Source: Nonomuraea sp. MG754425 (GTDB lineage Bacteria; Actinomycetota; Actinomycetes; Streptosporangiales; Streptosporangiaceae). From it: a DNA stretch of 62,781 nucleotides. The DNA is taken from the NCBI RefSeq assembly GCF_021699195.1, contig NZ_SSXE01000027.1, positions 1 to 62,781 on the forward strand, read 5' to 3'. The number at the start of each line of letters is the position of its first letter. Within the stretch, counting starts at the first letter, position 1. The notes beneath the pieces were generated by a model that was not told the DNA's origin, did not search any database, and saw only the letters and a list, made by a program, of their open reading frames with translations. The translations under genes were made by a program, and so were the position numbers. Below, in pieces: positions 12,201-21,215 of this stretch.

Positions 12201-12924
12201 GGCGCTGGTCGGCGAGTACGGCCCCGAGGCCCCCGTGCCGGGTGAGCCGCCCGTCCCGTACGTGCGTGCGGAGCAGGAGAAGCGCGCCAGGGCGGCCGAG
12301 CGGCAGATGAACCAGCTCGGCAAGGTCAACCCGCTCGCGCTGGAGGAGTTCGCGGCGCTGGAGGAGCGGCACGCCTTCCTCAACTCCCAGCTCGAAGACC
12401 TCAAGAAGACCCGGCGCGACCTGCTGACCGTGGTCAAGGAGGTCGACGACCGGGTGGAGCAGATGTTCGCCTCGGCCTACGAGGACGTGGCCCGCGAGTT
12501 CGAGCAGATCTTCGGCCGGGTGTTCCCCGGGGGCGACGGGCGGCTGGTGCTGACCGAGCCCGGCGACATGCTGACCACGGGCATCGAGGTCGAGGCCAGG
12601 CCGCCGGGCAAGAAGGTCAAGCGGCTGTCGCTGCTGTCGGGCGGCGAGCGGTCGCTGACGGCGGTGGCATTCCTGATCTCGATCTTCAAGGCGCGGCCGT
12701 CGCCGTTCTACGTGATGGACGAGGTCGAGGCGGCGCTCGACGACACGAACACGCAGCGGTTGCTGATGTTGTTCGAGGAGCTGAGGCAGAGTTCACAGCT
12801 CATCGTCATCACCCACAACAAGCGCACGATGGAGATCGCCGACGCGCTGTACGGCGTGTCGATGCGCGGTGACGGCGTGACCCAGGTCGTCAGCCAGCGG
12901 CTCAGGGAGCGCGAGCCGGCCTGA
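9244..12924 (+). CDS. smc: Chromosome partition protein Smc
   Basis: SMC ATPase that, with ScpA and ScpB, compacts and segregates chromosomes. 1226 residues with family architecture: N-terminal Walker A GPNGSGKSN (about residue 32), a long coiled coil rich in Ala, Glu and Arg, a hinge around 500-660 (DAGLGGLLGPLAASMQV to GDLVGAHLAAGG), a second coil, and a C-terminal head with signature LSGGERSLTA and Walker B FYVMDEVEAALDD. The start is TTG 9244 (LYLKTLTLRGFKSFA), with GAAAGGGG upstream. scpA and scpB are not in the window. Confidence 0.96.
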   Translation: MYLKTLTLRGFKSFASATALRFEPGITCVVGPNGSGKSNVVDALAWVMGEHSAKSLRGGKMEDVIFAGTSSRPPLGRAEVTLTIDNSDGALPIDYTEVTISRLMFRSGQSEYAINGDTCRLLDIQELLSDSGIGREMHVIVGQGQLDAVLHAGPEDRRAFIEEAAGVLKHRKRKEKALRKLDAMQANLTRVQDLATELRRQLKPLGRQAEIARKAAVIQADLRDARLRLLADDVCILRATLEREAADEAAITARRRQVETELAQGQQRESALETAEAEAQPRLAAAQETYFRLSSLRERTTGLEQLAAERHRHALDAAAIERRGRDPEDLEREAGEVREQELIHNAELEQAHELLEDTVQRRAEAEAELSAEQQRLALAARAAADRREGLAKLRGQVDSVRSRARAAEDEIGRLRQAVADAGAREGQAREDLETQRLEEPAADPALAAELTTAQAVVEEAKAVADEARGVVEEAKAGLDAPRAALQSAKAGVSTARAADQQAQRSVAALAARRDALELTLAKGDGGAALLDAGLGGLLGPLAASMQVTPGAEPAVAAVLGPIAEAVAVKTLDTAVEALELLRAKGSGEATLLVAGADDTRAAQRPAAPGGGRWVADLVTVPDQLRPALDHVLHGVVLVEDLEAGRALVERHPELRAVTRAGDLVGAHLAAGGATGGTSVLQVRAALDEAVTDLEEAEARAEAGATALDTAIEAEQSAQAALEAAQAQVGEAQTAVTTAQAGVSAAQGVLDQVRGRQRESDQRNAAAARRLAQMEAAANAARDEAERLAASVTKAEAARAEGQEELAELEIRLAEAEYAQELESEPTTDLRDELTSAVEAARQREMDTRLQARTAEERVKGIEGRADGLLRAARRERDERAQAAAQRARRRRQAALAEAVSRGAKQVLHALAGSIQLASRERDEADLTRVAVDAELKQVRLRVRELGQELDKLVNRVHGNEVARTEQRLRLEQMEQRALEEFGVETEALVGEYGPEAPVPGEPPVPYVRAEQEKRARAAERQMNQLGKVNPLALEEFAALEERHAFLNSQLEDLKKTRRDLLTVVKEVDDRVEQMFASAYEDVAREFEQIFGRVFPGGDGRLVLTEPGDMLTTGIEVEARPPGKKVKRLSLLSGGERSLTAVAFLISIFKARPSPFYVMDEVEAALDDTNTQRLLMLFEELRQSSQLIVITHNKRTMEIADALYGVSMRGDGVTQVVSQRLREREPA

Positions 12925-13025
12925 TCGGGGCGGGCCGCGGCCGTCATGATCGAAAAGCGGGAGTGCGCCTGATCGGTGTGGCCTTGGGCGTGACCATGGT
13001 GGTCGATCTGGAAAACTGACATCTT

Positions 13026-14204
13026 GTGGATGGTTACCTCGGCGTCATCGTGATCGTGGCCGTCGTCGCCCTGCTGGGGGCCGGCGGTCTCTTCCTGCTG
13101 TTCAGGCCGGGTGGCAAGGCGGCCCCGCCGGTCAAGCCGCCGGAGGCCCCCGTGCTTCCCGAGGAGGAGCGGCGGCCCGCCGGAGCGGGTGAGGAGGCGG
13201 AGGGCGCGACCACCACGCTTCCGCCGCCGCCGGTCAAGCCCGCCGAGCCGCTCATCGTCGAGCCCGAGGTCGAGGTCCCGCCGCCGTCGGCCGGCCGGAT
13301 GGTGCGGCTGCGCTCGCGCCTGGCCCGCTCGCAGAACGCGCTCGGCCGCGGGCTGCTGGAGCTGCTGTCGCGCGATCGTCTCGACGACGAGGTGTGGGAC
13401 GAGATCGAGGAGAGCCTGATCACCGCCGACGTGGGCGTCGCACCGACCCGCGTGATGGTGGAGGAGCTGCGCACCAAGGTGAAGGTGCTGGGCAGCCGCA
13501 CCCCGCAGGAGGTGCGCGCCCTGCTCAGGGAGCAGCTCCTGGCCCAGATCAACCCCGACCTCGACCGTACGCTGCACGTCCAGAAGCACGGCGAGCGGCC
13601 GGCGGTCCTGCTCGTGGTGGGCGTCAACGGCACGGGGAAGACCACCACCACCGGCAAGCTGGCCCGTTCGCTGGTCGGCGACGGCAAGAAGGTCGTGCTG
13701 GGCGCGGCCGACACCTTCCGCGCCGCGGCGGCCGACCAGCTCCAGACGTGGGGCGAGCGGGTGGGCGCCGACACGGTGCGCGGGCCCGAGGGCGGCGATC
13801 CGGCGTCGGTGGCGTTCGACGCGGTGGCCAAGGGCATCGAGGAGAAGGTCGACACCGTCATCGTCGACACCGCCGGGCGGCTGCACACCAAGACCGGGCT
13901 CATGGACGAGCTGGGCAAGGTCAAGCGGGTCATCGAGAAGAAGGCCACGGTCGACGAGGTGCTGCTGGTGCTCGACGCGACCACGGGCCAGAACGGCATG
14001 CGTCAGGCCCAGGTGTTCGCCGAGGTGGTCAACATCACGGGCATCGCGCTGACCAAGCTCGACGGCACGGCCAAGGGCGGCATCGTGATCTCGGTGCAGC
14101 GCGAGCTCGGCGTGCCGGTCAAGCTGGTGGGCCTGGGCGAGGGGCCGGACGATCTGGCGCCGTTCGATCCCGAGGTGTTCGTGGACGCGATCCTGGGTGA
14201 GTGA
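13026..14204 (+). CDS. ftsY: Signal recognition particle receptor FtsY
   Basis: GTPase receptor that docks SRP-ribosome complexes at the membrane. 392 residues: an N-terminal hydrophobic segment (LGVIVIVAVVALLGAGGLFLLF) acting as a membrane anchor, an acidic/proline-rich linker, then the NG domain with P-loop GVNGTGKTTTTGKLA, DTFRAAAADQL, DTAGRLH (G3) and TKLDGTAKGG (G4/closing loop). GTG 13026 is the start. It follows smc by about 100 bp, the conserved order; ffh is not seen downstream here. Confidence 0.95.
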   Translation: MDGYLGVIVIVAVVALLGAGGLFLLFRPGGKAAPPVKPPEAPVLPEEERRPAGAGEEAEGATTTLPPPPVKPAEPLIVEPEVEVPPPSAGRMVRLRSRLARSQNALGRGLLELLSRDRLDDEVWDEIEESLITADVGVAPTRVMVEELRTKVKVLGSRTPQEVRALLREQLLAQINPDLDRTLHVQKHGERPAVLLVVGVNGTGKTTTTGKLARSLVGDGKKVVLGAADTFRAAAADQLQTWGERVGADTVRGPEGGDPASVAFDAVAKGIEEKVDTVIVDTAGRLHTKTGLMDELGKVKRVIEKKATVDEVLLVLDATTGQNGMRQAQVFAEVVNITGIALTKLDGTAKGGIVISVQRELGVPVKLVGLGEGPDDLAPFDPEVFVDAILGE

Positions 14205-14337
14205 CCGCTTTCGGGTGTCACCTAATGGTGCGGGAAACGGGACTTTTCAGGATAAATCTTGATCGACGACTTTTCGGTGTGCTGACATGTATCGGTCATT
14301 GATCGTTCGGTCTAATTTGAAGGTGAAAGGTCGTTAA

Positions 14338-14412
14338 ATGAAGAAGATTGTGGTTCACCGACCCGGCACTGTGAAGCCGACCGCAGGGGCTGCGCCGAGG
14401 CACAACGCCTAG
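14338..14412 (+). CDS. Possible 24-residue peptide gene
   Basis: A small reading frame beginning MKKIVVHRPGTVKPT and ending in RHNA, with GAAAGG 8-13 nt upstream of the ATG. It lies in an AT-richer stretch after ftsY that also holds two copies of GACTTTTC (14241 and 14268). The basic N-terminus resembles short actinobacterial peptides of the form MKK-V-R-x-G-x-V-R-x-T that I recall next to TPR proteins, possibly RiPP precursors or regulatory peptides. That likeness is from memory and not confirmed. It may not be translated. Confidence 0.4.
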   Translation: MKKIVVHRPGTVKPTAGAAPRHNA

Positions 14413-14493
14413 CATCGGTTCGCGCGTCACCGGGTGGGCCTCCGGCCTTTCCACCCGCCGTGCTCCGGCGGGGGCTCGGGAAGGAGGAGGACG

Positions 14494-14604
14494 GTGCGTA
14501 CGAAGACCTACGACCGGCGTGTCACGACGGCACGCCGGTCACGCCGCCTCCGGGGCCGTAGCGGGTCCCGGGGGAGGCACGTGCTGCGACGGGGCGCCCG
14601 CTGA
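14494..14604 (+). CDS. Possible 36-residue very basic peptide gene
   Basis: GTG 14494 follows a near-ideal ribosome-binding site (AAGGAGGAGG at 14481-14490, AGGAGG spaced 6 nt). It would encode [19 protein letters not shown] and onward, with about 15 Arg in 36 residues. The strong site is the only solid evidence; the composition could simply reflect GC-rich non-coding DNA. It may act as a leader peptide for the TPR gene that begins about 100 nt downstream. Confidence 0.3.
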   Translation: MRTKTYDRRVTTARRSRRLRGRSGSRGRHVLRRGAR

Positions 14605-14707
14605 GGCGGCAGGCGTGCGCGACGCCGGCCGCGGCGGCAAGCGGCAGATCGGACGGGCGTGTCAGGGTGAGACGCCCGGTGATGTCGGAGCACGGGAGGG
14701 GGACCGC

Positions 14708-16372
14708 GTGGACACGATCGTCATCGACGCGGACCGTCGGATCGGCGGCCCCTACACGCTGGCCGCCGCGCTGCTCGGCCACCTGGTCCCGGCCGCGCCG
14801 GAGGGCCTGGCCGCCGCGTACGACATCGAGATCAGAACCGCGGCGCCCCGGCTGCGGGCCGTGGTGCCGGCCCGGCGGCGTTCGCTGGCCGACGACCTGC
14901 CCAGGGCGCAGCGGGTGCTGGTGCCCGGCGTCCGGCGCAGCCTGCGGGTCGCCAACGGGCTGGCGGAGTTCGTCCGCGGGTGCCTGGAGCGCTCCGGGCC
15001 GCTGAGGCTGACCGTCGTGAACCTCGGCGAGGCCGACCACACCGACGCCGAACTGGTGGCCGTGCTGCGCCGCCGGCTCGACCCCGGCCTGCTGGTCGTC
15101 GAGGAGGGGCCGTCCGCGCCCGGTTCGGGGCCGCTGCCCGCCGACTTCGACCGCTACCGCGACGAGGGCTTCCATCACGCCATGGCCGAGTCGGGGGTCG
15201 AGGTGCTGCGCGGGCTGGCGTACGAGGACGATCCCCAGCGCTGGCAGCGGCTCCTGCAGCGGGTGGCCGCGTCGTTGGAGGCCGTCGGACGGGAGGGCGA
15301 GGCCCGCGACCTGTACGACCGCGCCCGCCGCGCCGGCACCGACCCCAAGCACCGGGCCACCGTCGCCTACGCCACGGCCATGATCCTCGTACGCCACCAC
15401 GACCCGGCCCGGCGCGACCCCGAGCAGGCGCTGGCCTGGATCAACGAGGCCGTCACGATCACGTCCCTGCTGCCCGACACCCGGGAGCGGGCCTTCCACC
15501 TGGGCTTCGACCTCAACGGCAAGGCCCTGGTCGAGGTGCGCAGAGGCCGCCGCGAGGCCGCCATGGAGCTGGTGGGCCAGGCCATCGGGCTGGCCGAGAC
15601 GCACCTGCCCGACGAGCACCCCGTCCACCGCCTCGTGCTGTACGCCAACCGGGCCCAGCTCCTGGCCATGGCCGGGCGCAGGGAGGCGGCGCTGGCCGAC
15701 TACACCCGGGCCATCGACGCCGACCCCGGCTACCCCGACTACTACCTCGACCGGGGCAACCTGCTGCACGAGCTGGGCCGCGACGAGGAGGCGCTGGCCG
15801 ACTACGAGGCCGTCATGCGGCTCAGCCCGCCCTTCCCCGAGGCGTACTACAACCGGTCGGAGGTGCGGTACGCGGCCGGTGACCTGGAGGGGGCCCGCGC
15901 CGATCTGGACCACACGCTGGAGCTGGATCCGGAGTTCGCCCCCGCGTACGTCAACCGCTGCGGGCTGCACGTGGCCGCAGGCGACTACCCGAGCGCCAGG
16001 CAGGATGTCGAGCGGGGCCTCGTGCTCGCGCCGGACGACCCGTACCTGCTGTGTGTGCTGGGGCAGGTGGAGCTGGCCGAGGAGCGGTACCCGGAGGCGC
16101 GCATCGCCTTCGACCAGGCGCTGGAGCTCGGCCCCGACCTGGTGCCGGCCTGGGCGGGCCGGGCGGAGCTGGCCTTCGAGCGGGGCGACAACGAGGCGGC
16201 GCTGGCCGATCTGACCCGGGCGCTGAAGCTGGAGGAGACGCCCGAACTGCTGTTCAACAGGTCGCTGGTGTACCGGGCGGCCGGTCTGGACAGGCAGGCG
16301 CGCGAGGATCTGCTCAGGGCGGCGGTGCTGGCCCCCGCGGACGACGACATCCGCCGGGCCCTGCCGCACTGA
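14708..16372 (+). CDS. TPR-repeat protein with degenerate STAND-like N-terminal domain
   Basis: 554 residues. About 1-140 looks like a decayed AAA/STAND ATPase domain: LRLTVVNLGEADHTDAEL recalls the Walker B segment (LVLEDLHWAD) of such ATPases, but no Walker A is present. From about residue 160 on there are many tetratricopeptide repeats (for example ALADYTRAIDADPGYPDYYL, ALADYEAVMRLSPPFPEAYY, ARADLDHTLELDPEFAPAYV). No signal peptide, membrane segment or HTH is seen, so it is probably a cytosolic binding scaffold. GTG 14708 follows GGGAGGGGG. Two small ORFs precede it and may be partners. Confidence 0.8.
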   Translation: MDTIVIDADRRIGGPYTLAAALLGHLVPAAPEGLAAAYDIEIRTAAPRLRAVVPARRRSLADDLPRAQRVLVPGVRRSLRVANGLAEFVRGCLERSGPLRLTVVNLGEADHTDAELVAVLRRRLDPGLLVVEEGPSAPGSGPLPADFDRYRDEGFHHAMAESGVEVLRGLAYEDDPQRWQRLLQRVAASLEAVGREGEARDLYDRARRAGTDPKHRATVAYATAMILVRHHDPARRDPEQALAWINEAVTITSLLPDTRERAFHLGFDLNGKALVEVRRGRREAAMELVGQAIGLAETHLPDEHPVHRLVLYANRAQLLAMAGRREAALADYTRAIDADPGYPDYYLDRGNLLHELGRDEEALADYEAVMRLSPPFPEAYYNRSEVRYAAGDLEGARADLDHTLELDPEFAPAYVNRCGLHVAAGDYPSARQDVERGLVLAPDDPYLLCVLGQVELAEERYPEARIAFDQALELGPDLVPAWAGRAELAFERGDNEAALADLTRALKLEETPELLFNRSLVYRAAGLDRQAREDLLRAAVLAPADDDIRRALPH

Positions 16373-16384
16373 TGGCGCCGGGCG

Positions 16385-16843
16385 TCAGGGCTGGTACGGC
16401 GGCATGACGCCCCAGCCCCAGCGCGGCACCGGCTCCTCGTCCGGCGCGGTGCTGCCCGGCTGGGAGAAGTGCACGGCCAGGCGGGTGCCCCACTCGATGT
16501 AGCCCGCGAACGCCGCCCTGAACTCCGGGTCGGTGGGCAGGCCGGCGTCGTCGGCGGCGTCCATGAGCAGGCTGACCCACCTGCGGCGCTGCGGTTCCGT
16601 GATGCCCTTGCCGAGGTGGTGGGAGACCATGTGCGCGTGGCCGCCGCGCTCCTCGGTGTAGCGGGACGGGCCGCCGAAGACCTCGCCGAGCCACATCGCC
16701 ACGTACGCGGGGTGGTGGGGGTCCATGTGCGCGAAGAGCGGCCCGATCAGGTCGTCGTCCTTGACCCGGGCGTAGAAGGTCTCGGTCAGCCGGTCGAGGG
16801 CCTGCGCGCCGCCGGCCCATTCGAACAGGGTGGGCTCGCTCAT
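16385..16843 (-). CDS. glbO: Group II truncated hemoglobin (trHbO)
   Basis: 152-residue 2-on-2 globin binding heme and oxygen; in actinobacteria GlbO is linked to aerobic respiration and redox protection. Visible are the B-helix Tyr (TETFYARV), the CD/E region with PSRYTEE, the proximal His region (GGHAHMVSHHLGKGI) and the G8 Trp (RRRWVSLLMDAA) that marks groups II and III. It converges on the TPR gene, leaving 12 nt between stops. Confidence 0.88.
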   Translation of the reverse strand: MSEPTLFEWAGGAQALDRLTETFYARVKDDDLIGPLFAHMDPHHPAYVAMWLGEVFGGPSRYTEERGGHAHMVSHHLGKGITEPQRRRWVSLLMDAADDAGLPTDPEFRAAFAGYIEWGTRLAVHFSQPGSTAPDEEPVPRWGWGVMPPYQP

Positions 16844-16954
16844 CGGCGGTACCCCCCTCGCTTGCGTACGACGATCACTGTGAGACTCCTTCTGTAATCA
16901 TGTAATCGTCGTCAAACTACTCCTGCGTGGCGGACCGGGCAACACGGAGGCGGT

Positions 16955-17743
16955 CTAGCCGCGCGAGAGCGTGCCGATCGGGACGACCAGCGGCGTCCCG
17001 GCCACCGGATCGGCGATGACCTTGGCGTCCAGCTCGAACACCTCGCGCAGCAACTCCTCGGTGAGCACCTCGTGCGGGGCGCCGGAGGCGATGACCCGGC
17101 CGGAGCGCATGGCCACCAGCCGGTCAGCGTAGCGGGCGGCCAGGTTGAGGTCGTGCAGGACCATGACGACCGTGCGGCCCGCCTCCTGGTGCAGGTGCCG
17201 GACGAGCTCCAGCACCTCCACCTGGTGCGCCAGGTCCAGGAACGTGGTCGGTTCGTCGAGCAGCAGCAGGTCCGTGCCCTGGGCCAGCGCCATGGAGATC
17301 CACGCCCGCTGCCGCTGCCCGCCCGACAACTCGTCCAGCGGCCGTTCGGCCAGGTCGGCCAGGCCCGTCATGTCGAGGGCGGCGGCGACCGCGCCCTCGT
17401 CGTCGGAGGACCACTGCCGATACCACGTCTGGTGCGGGTGCCGTCCGCGCGCCACCAGGTCGGCCACGGTCAGCCCCTCGGGGGCCGAGGGCGCCTGGGG
17501 CAGCACGCCGAGGATCTTGGCCACCTCGCGGGTGGGGATCCGGTCGATGCGCTTGCCGTCGAGCAGCACCTCGCCGCCCTGCGGCTTGAGCAGCCGGCCG
17601 AGGGCGCGCAGCAGCGTGGACTTGCCGCAGCCGTTCGGGCCGATGATGGTGGTCACCGTGCCGGCCTCGATGCCGAGGTCGAGCCCGTCGACGATGACGC
17701 GGTCGCCGTACCCGAGCTTGACGCCGGCTGCCTGCAGTCTCAC
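16955..17743 (-). CDS. Ferric-siderophore ABC transporter ATP-binding protein
   Basis: FepC-type ATPase (262 residues) energising ferric-siderophore uptake. Motifs: Walker [11 protein letters not shown]-loop region [12 protein letters not shown], signature [10 protein letters not shown], Walker [13 protein letters not shown], and the switch His in [16 protein letters not shown]. Its start overlaps the upstream permease stop by 4 nt (ATGA), so it is the last gene of a three-gene operon. Confidence 0.92.
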   Translation of the reverse strand: MRLQAAGVKLGYGDRVIVDGLDLGIEAGTVTTIIGPNGCGKSTLLRALGRLLKPQGGEVLLDGKRIDRIPTREVAKILGVLPQAPSAPEGLTVADLVARGRHPHQTWYRQWSSDDEGAVAAALDMTGLADLAERPLDELSGGQRQRAWISMALAQGTDLLLLDEPTTFLDLAHQVEVLELVRHLHQEAGRTVVMVLHDLNLAARYADRLVAMRSGRVIASGAPHEVLTEELLREVFELDAKVIADPVAGTPLVVPIGTLSRG

Positions 17744-18783
17744 TTTCGCGACCTCCAGATCAGGTGGATCAGGTAGGGAGCGCCCAGCACCGCCGTGACG
17801 ATGCCCACGGGCAACTCGATGGGCGAGAACGCGGTTCTGGCGATCAGGTCGGCCCCCGTGGTGAGCACGGCTCCGACGATCGCCGAGCAGAGCAGCGGCG
17901 GCCGTCCCGAGCCGACGATCCGCAGGGCGATCTGCGGCGAGGCGAGCGCCACGAACGCGATCGGGCCCGCCGACGCGGTGGCCACGGCGGCCAGCAGTAC
18001 GGCGGCCAGGATCAGCAGGGCGCGGGCCGGGTTCACGCGGACGCCGAGCGCGGTGACCGTGTCGTCGCCGAAGCGCAGGGCGTCGAGGGAGCGGGTGCCG
18101 AGCAGGGTGAGCGGCACCAGCACGGCCAGGGCGAGCGCCGTGGGCGCCACGTGCTCCCAGCCGCGGCCGTTGAGCGAGCCGCTGATCCAGACCATGGCGC
18201 GGCTGGTGTCGTTGACGTCGCCGACGGTCAGCAGCCAGAACTTGACGTTGGTGAACACGGCGGCCACGCCGATGCCGACCAGCACCAGGCGGTAGCCGTC
18301 CAGGCCGCGCCGCCAGGCCAGGCCGTACACGACGGCCGCGCCGAGCAGGCCGCCGAGCAGGGCCAGCGCCGGGACGCCGAGGGTGGCCAGCAGGCCGCTG
18401 ACGCCGCCGTACACGCCGCCGCCCGCGACCAGGCCGGCCACCACGGTGACGGAGGCGCCGGTGGTGACGCCGAGGATCTCGGGGCTGGCCAGCGGGTTGC
18501 GGGCGATCGACTGGATGAGGGCGCCCGACAGCGCGAGCGCGGCGCCGACCAGGGCTCCGGTGAGCGCGCGGGGCAGGCGCAGCTCCATGATGACGAAGTG
18601 GGCGGCGCTGCCCGCGTCGAACGTGCCGGTGACGACCTCGGACAACGTCATCGCGATGTCGCCGATGCGCATGTTGAGCGCCATGAGCAGGGCGAGCAGC
18701 ACGAGACCGGTCAGGGTGAGCGCGACGCCGCGCAGCCGTACCCGCCAGGACGCGACGCCGACGCGGAGGGGGAGAGCGGTCAT
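17740..18783 (-). CDS. FecCD-family siderophore ABC transporter permease (second)
   Basis: 347 residues with 9-10 hydrophobic segments and the FecCD signature [39 protein letters not shown]. Start is ATG 18783 ([13 protein letters not shown]), overlapping the preceding permease stop by one base (TGATG). It forms a heterodimeric channel with its neighbour. Confidence 0.9.
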   Translation of the reverse strand: MTALPLRVGVASWRVRLRGVALTLTGLVLLALLMALNMRIGDIAMTLSEVVTGTFDAGSAAHFVIMELRLPRALTGALVGAALALSGALIQSIARNPLASPEILGVTTGASVTVVAGLVAGGGVYGGVSGLLATLGVPALALLGGLLGAAVVYGLAWRRGLDGYRLVLVGIGVAAVFTNVKFWLLTVGDVNDTSRAMVWISGSLNGRGWEHVAPTALALAVLVPLTLLGTRSLDALRFGDDTVTALGVRVNPARALLILAAVLLAAVATASAGPIAFVALASPQIALRIVGSGRPPLLCSAIVGAVLTTGADLIARTAFSPIELPVGIVTAVLGAPYLIHLIWRSRK

Positions 18784-19817
18784 CACAGGCGCACGGGCTT
18801 TCTGCGGCGGACCAGGAAGACGAAGAACGGCGCGCCGAGCAGCGCGAGCACCACGCCCACCTCCAGCTCGCCGGGCGGGGCCACGACGCGGCCGATCACG
18901 TCGGCGGTGAGCAGCAGGGCCGCCCCGATCAGCCCCGAGTACGGCAGCAGCCACCGGTGGTCGGTGCCCGACAGCGGACGGGCCAGGTGCGGCACGATGA
19001 GCCCGACGAAGGCCAGGGAGCCGCAGGCGGCGACGGCCGCGCCCGACAGCAGCGTGACGGCCGCGATGCCGATGGTCCTGGTCAGGGGGATGTTCTGGCC
19101 GAGGCTCCTGGCGACGTCCTCGCCGAGCGAGAGCGCGTTGAGGCCGGGGGCGTTGACCAGGGCGAGCACCAGCCCGGCGACGACGAACGGCAGCACCTGC
19201 CAGACCACGTCCGCGCCTCTGGAGGCGATCGAGCCCGCCTGCCAGAACCGGAAGACGTCCATCGCCTGCTCGTCCAGCAGGACGAGGGCGGAGGTCAGCG
19301 CATAGAGCAGGGCGCTGACGGCGGTCCCGGCGAGCGCGAGGGTGACCGGGGTGGGGCCGCCTCTGCCGCCGACCATGCCGAGCGCGAACACCGCGACGCT
19401 GGCCACGAGCGCGCCCGCCAGGCCGTACCAGATGTAGGTGAGCAGGGTGGAGGCGCCGAGCAGGATGATCGAGGCGACCATGGCGAAGGCCGCGCCCTGC
19501 GTGACGCCGAGCAGGCCGGGGTCGGCGAGCGGGTTGCGCGTGTGCCCCTGCATGAGCGCTCCGGCGACGCCGAGCGCGAGGCCGGCCAGGACGCCCAGGG
19601 CGGTCCTGGGCAGGCGCAGGGAGCGGATGACGAGGTCGTTCTCGCTGCCGGTCGGGGCGGTGAGCGCGTGCCAGGCGTCGGCGAGCGGCACAGACTTGGA
19701 GCCGATCGTGACGCTCAGCACGACCGCGACCGCCACGGAGGCGAGCAGGGCGAGCAGCACGCCGAGACGGCGGCGGCGGACGCCGAGAAGACGCGGGGCG
19801 ACGGCGGTTGCGCTCAC
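18783..19817 (-). CDS. FecCD-family siderophore ABC transporter permease (first)
   Basis: 344-residue permease, first gene of the iron-uptake operon. It carries [41 protein letters not shown], the FecCD motif, and about nine membrane segments. An iron box lies 45 bp upstream. No substrate-binding lipoprotein is encoded beside it, so binding proteins must be supplied from elsewhere. Confidence 0.9.
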   Translation of the reverse strand: MSATAVAPRLLGVRRRRLGVLLALLASVAVAVVLSVTIGSKSVPLADAWHALTAPTGSENDLVIRSLRLPRTALGVLAGLALGVAGALMQGHTRNPLADPGLLGVTQGAAFAMVASIILLGASTLLTYIWYGLAGALVASVAVFALGMVGGRGGPTPVTLALAGTAVSALLYALTSALVLLDEQAMDVFRFWQAGSIASRGADVVWQVLPFVVAGLVLALVNAPGLNALSLGEDVARSLGQNIPLTRTIGIAAVTLLSGAAVAACGSLAFVGLIVPHLARPLSGTDHRWLLPYSGLIGAALLLTADVIGRVVAPPGELEVGVVLALLGAPFFVFLVRRRKPVRL

Positions 19818-19861
19818 CCGGTCCTCCTCAGCATCACCCTGTTCCGCTGAAGTATGACAGC

Positions 19862-19880
19862 TTAGGCTGACCTAACCTAA
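19862..19880. promoter_or_regulatory. Iron box (DmdR/IdeR operator)
   Basis: TTAGGCTGACCTAACCTAA is close to the actinobacterial iron-box consensus TTAGGTTAGGCTAACCTAA (read here on the reverse strand as TTAGGTTAGG then TCAGCCTAA). A further half-site-like TTGCCTAA follows at 19888-19895. It lies just upstream of the first permease and predicts iron repression by a DtxR-family regulator. Confidence 0.85.
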
Positions 19881-19902
19881 TTAAGGGTTGCCTAACAGAT
19901 TG

Positions 19903-20976
19903 TCAGGCGGACAGGAAGGCGCGCAGGTCGGCGAGATGGGGTTCGATGTCGAGGTTCTGGCCGGCCAGCCAGTCGGGGTTGCCGTACGTGCCGCGGTAGC
20001 GGTCGCCGCTGTCGCACACCAGGGTGACGATGCTGCCCTGCTCGCCCGCCGCGCGCATCTCCTGGACGAGGGCCACGCAGGCCGCCAGGTTCGTGCCCGT
20101 GGAGCCGCCGACGTCCAGCCCGGTCACCTCGCGCGTCCAGTGCATGGCGGCGATGGAGCGGGCGTCCGGCACGGCGATCATCCGGTCGATGACCGTGGGC
20201 TGGAACGACGGCTCCACACGGGGGCGGCCGATGCCCTCGATGCGCGAGCCGGTGGCGGTGACCGAGGCGTCGCCCGAGGTCCAGCTCGGGTAGAAGGCCG
20301 AGCCCTCCGGGTCCACGACGGCCAGGCGGGTGGGGTGGCGGCGGTAGCGGATGTAGCGGCCGATGGTGGCGGAGGTGCCGCCGGTGCCCGCGCCGACCAC
20401 GATCCAGGACGGCTCCGGATGGGGTTCCAGGGAGAGCTGGGAGAAGATGGACTCGGCGATGTTGTTGTTGCCGCGCCAGTCGGTGGCCCGTTCGGCGTAG
20501 GTGAACTGGTCCATGAAGTGGCCCCCGGTCTCGGTGGCCAGGCGGTGGGACTCGTCGTAGATGGCCCGCGGGTCGGCGACCAGGTGGCACTTCCCGCCGT
20601 AGAACTCGATGAGGTGGATCTTCTCCGGCGACGTGGCCGCCGGCATCACCGCGATGAACGGCAGGCCGAGCAGCCGGGCGAAGTACGCCTCGCTGACGGC
20701 CGTGGAGCCGCTGGAGGCTTCCACGATCGTCGTGGCCGGGCCGATCCAGCCGTTGGCCAGACCGTAAAGGAATAGGGAGCGGGCCAGACGGTGTTTCAGT
20801 GAACCGGTTGGGTGCACTGACTCGTCTTTCAGGTAGAGGTTTACTCCCCAGTGCGAGGGCAGCGGAAAGACGTGCAGATGAGTGTCGCAACTGCGGTTGG
20901 CATCGGCCTCGACCTTGCGTACGGCCTCGGCCACCCAGCGGCGTGTCCCCGAGTCGTCCCGGTCCACGAATCTCAT
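19903..20976 (-). CDS. PLP-dependent cysteine synthase/desulfhydrase-like protein (Cds1 type)
   Basis: 357 residues of the fold-type II PLP family. The PLP lysine is in [14 protein letters not shown] and the phosphate-binding loop is [14 protein letters not shown]. The long N-terminus and [28 protein letters not shown] match the mycobacterial Cds1 group, which releases sulfide from cysteine, more than classical CysK. It is the next minus-strand gene upstream of the iron operon, and the iron box lies between them. Substrate assignment is inferred from family only. Confidence 0.82.
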   Translation of the reverse strand: MRFVDRDDSGTRRWVAEAVRKVEADANRSCDTHLHVFPLPSHWGVNLYLKDESVHPTGSLKHRLARSLFLYGLANGWIGPATTIVEASSGSTAVSEAYFARLLGLPFIAVMPAATSPEKIHLIEFYGGKCHLVADPRAIYDESHRLATETGGHFMDQFTYAERATDWRGNNNIAESIFSQLSLEPHPEPSWIVVGAGTGGTSATIGRYIRYRRHPTRLAVVDPEGSAFYPSWTSGDASVTATGSRIEGIGRPRVEPSFQPTVIDRMIAVPDARSIAAMHWTREVTGLDVGGSTGTNLAACVALVQEMRAAGEQGSIVTLVCDSGDRYRGTYGNPDWLAGQNLDIEPHLADLRAFLSA

Positions 20977-21215
20977 CCTCTTACGCTATCCCATGTGACT
21001 CTCGCCACTATTACTGCATGATTGGTTGGGTAGTGTTATGATAATGAGACTTGTCCGGCCGTGGACGTGACCAGGCGCGCCGCGAGCAGATGGACGATCA
21101 CCCCTTCTGACCAAGGCGGAGTCCCTAACGCATCCCTTAACAGGGACTTGCGAAGATGGAAGCGCCGTCAGACGGCTTGTGCCGGAAAACGGGGGATAGC
21201 GCAAGGGGGAATGAA

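Noticed and set aside
9133..12372. Open frame of over 1000 codons antisense to smc
   Set aside because: Long antisense frames are normal opposite GC-rich genes; the translation is low-complexity Leu/Gly/Arg-rich with no domain, while the plus strand encodes a complete Smc.
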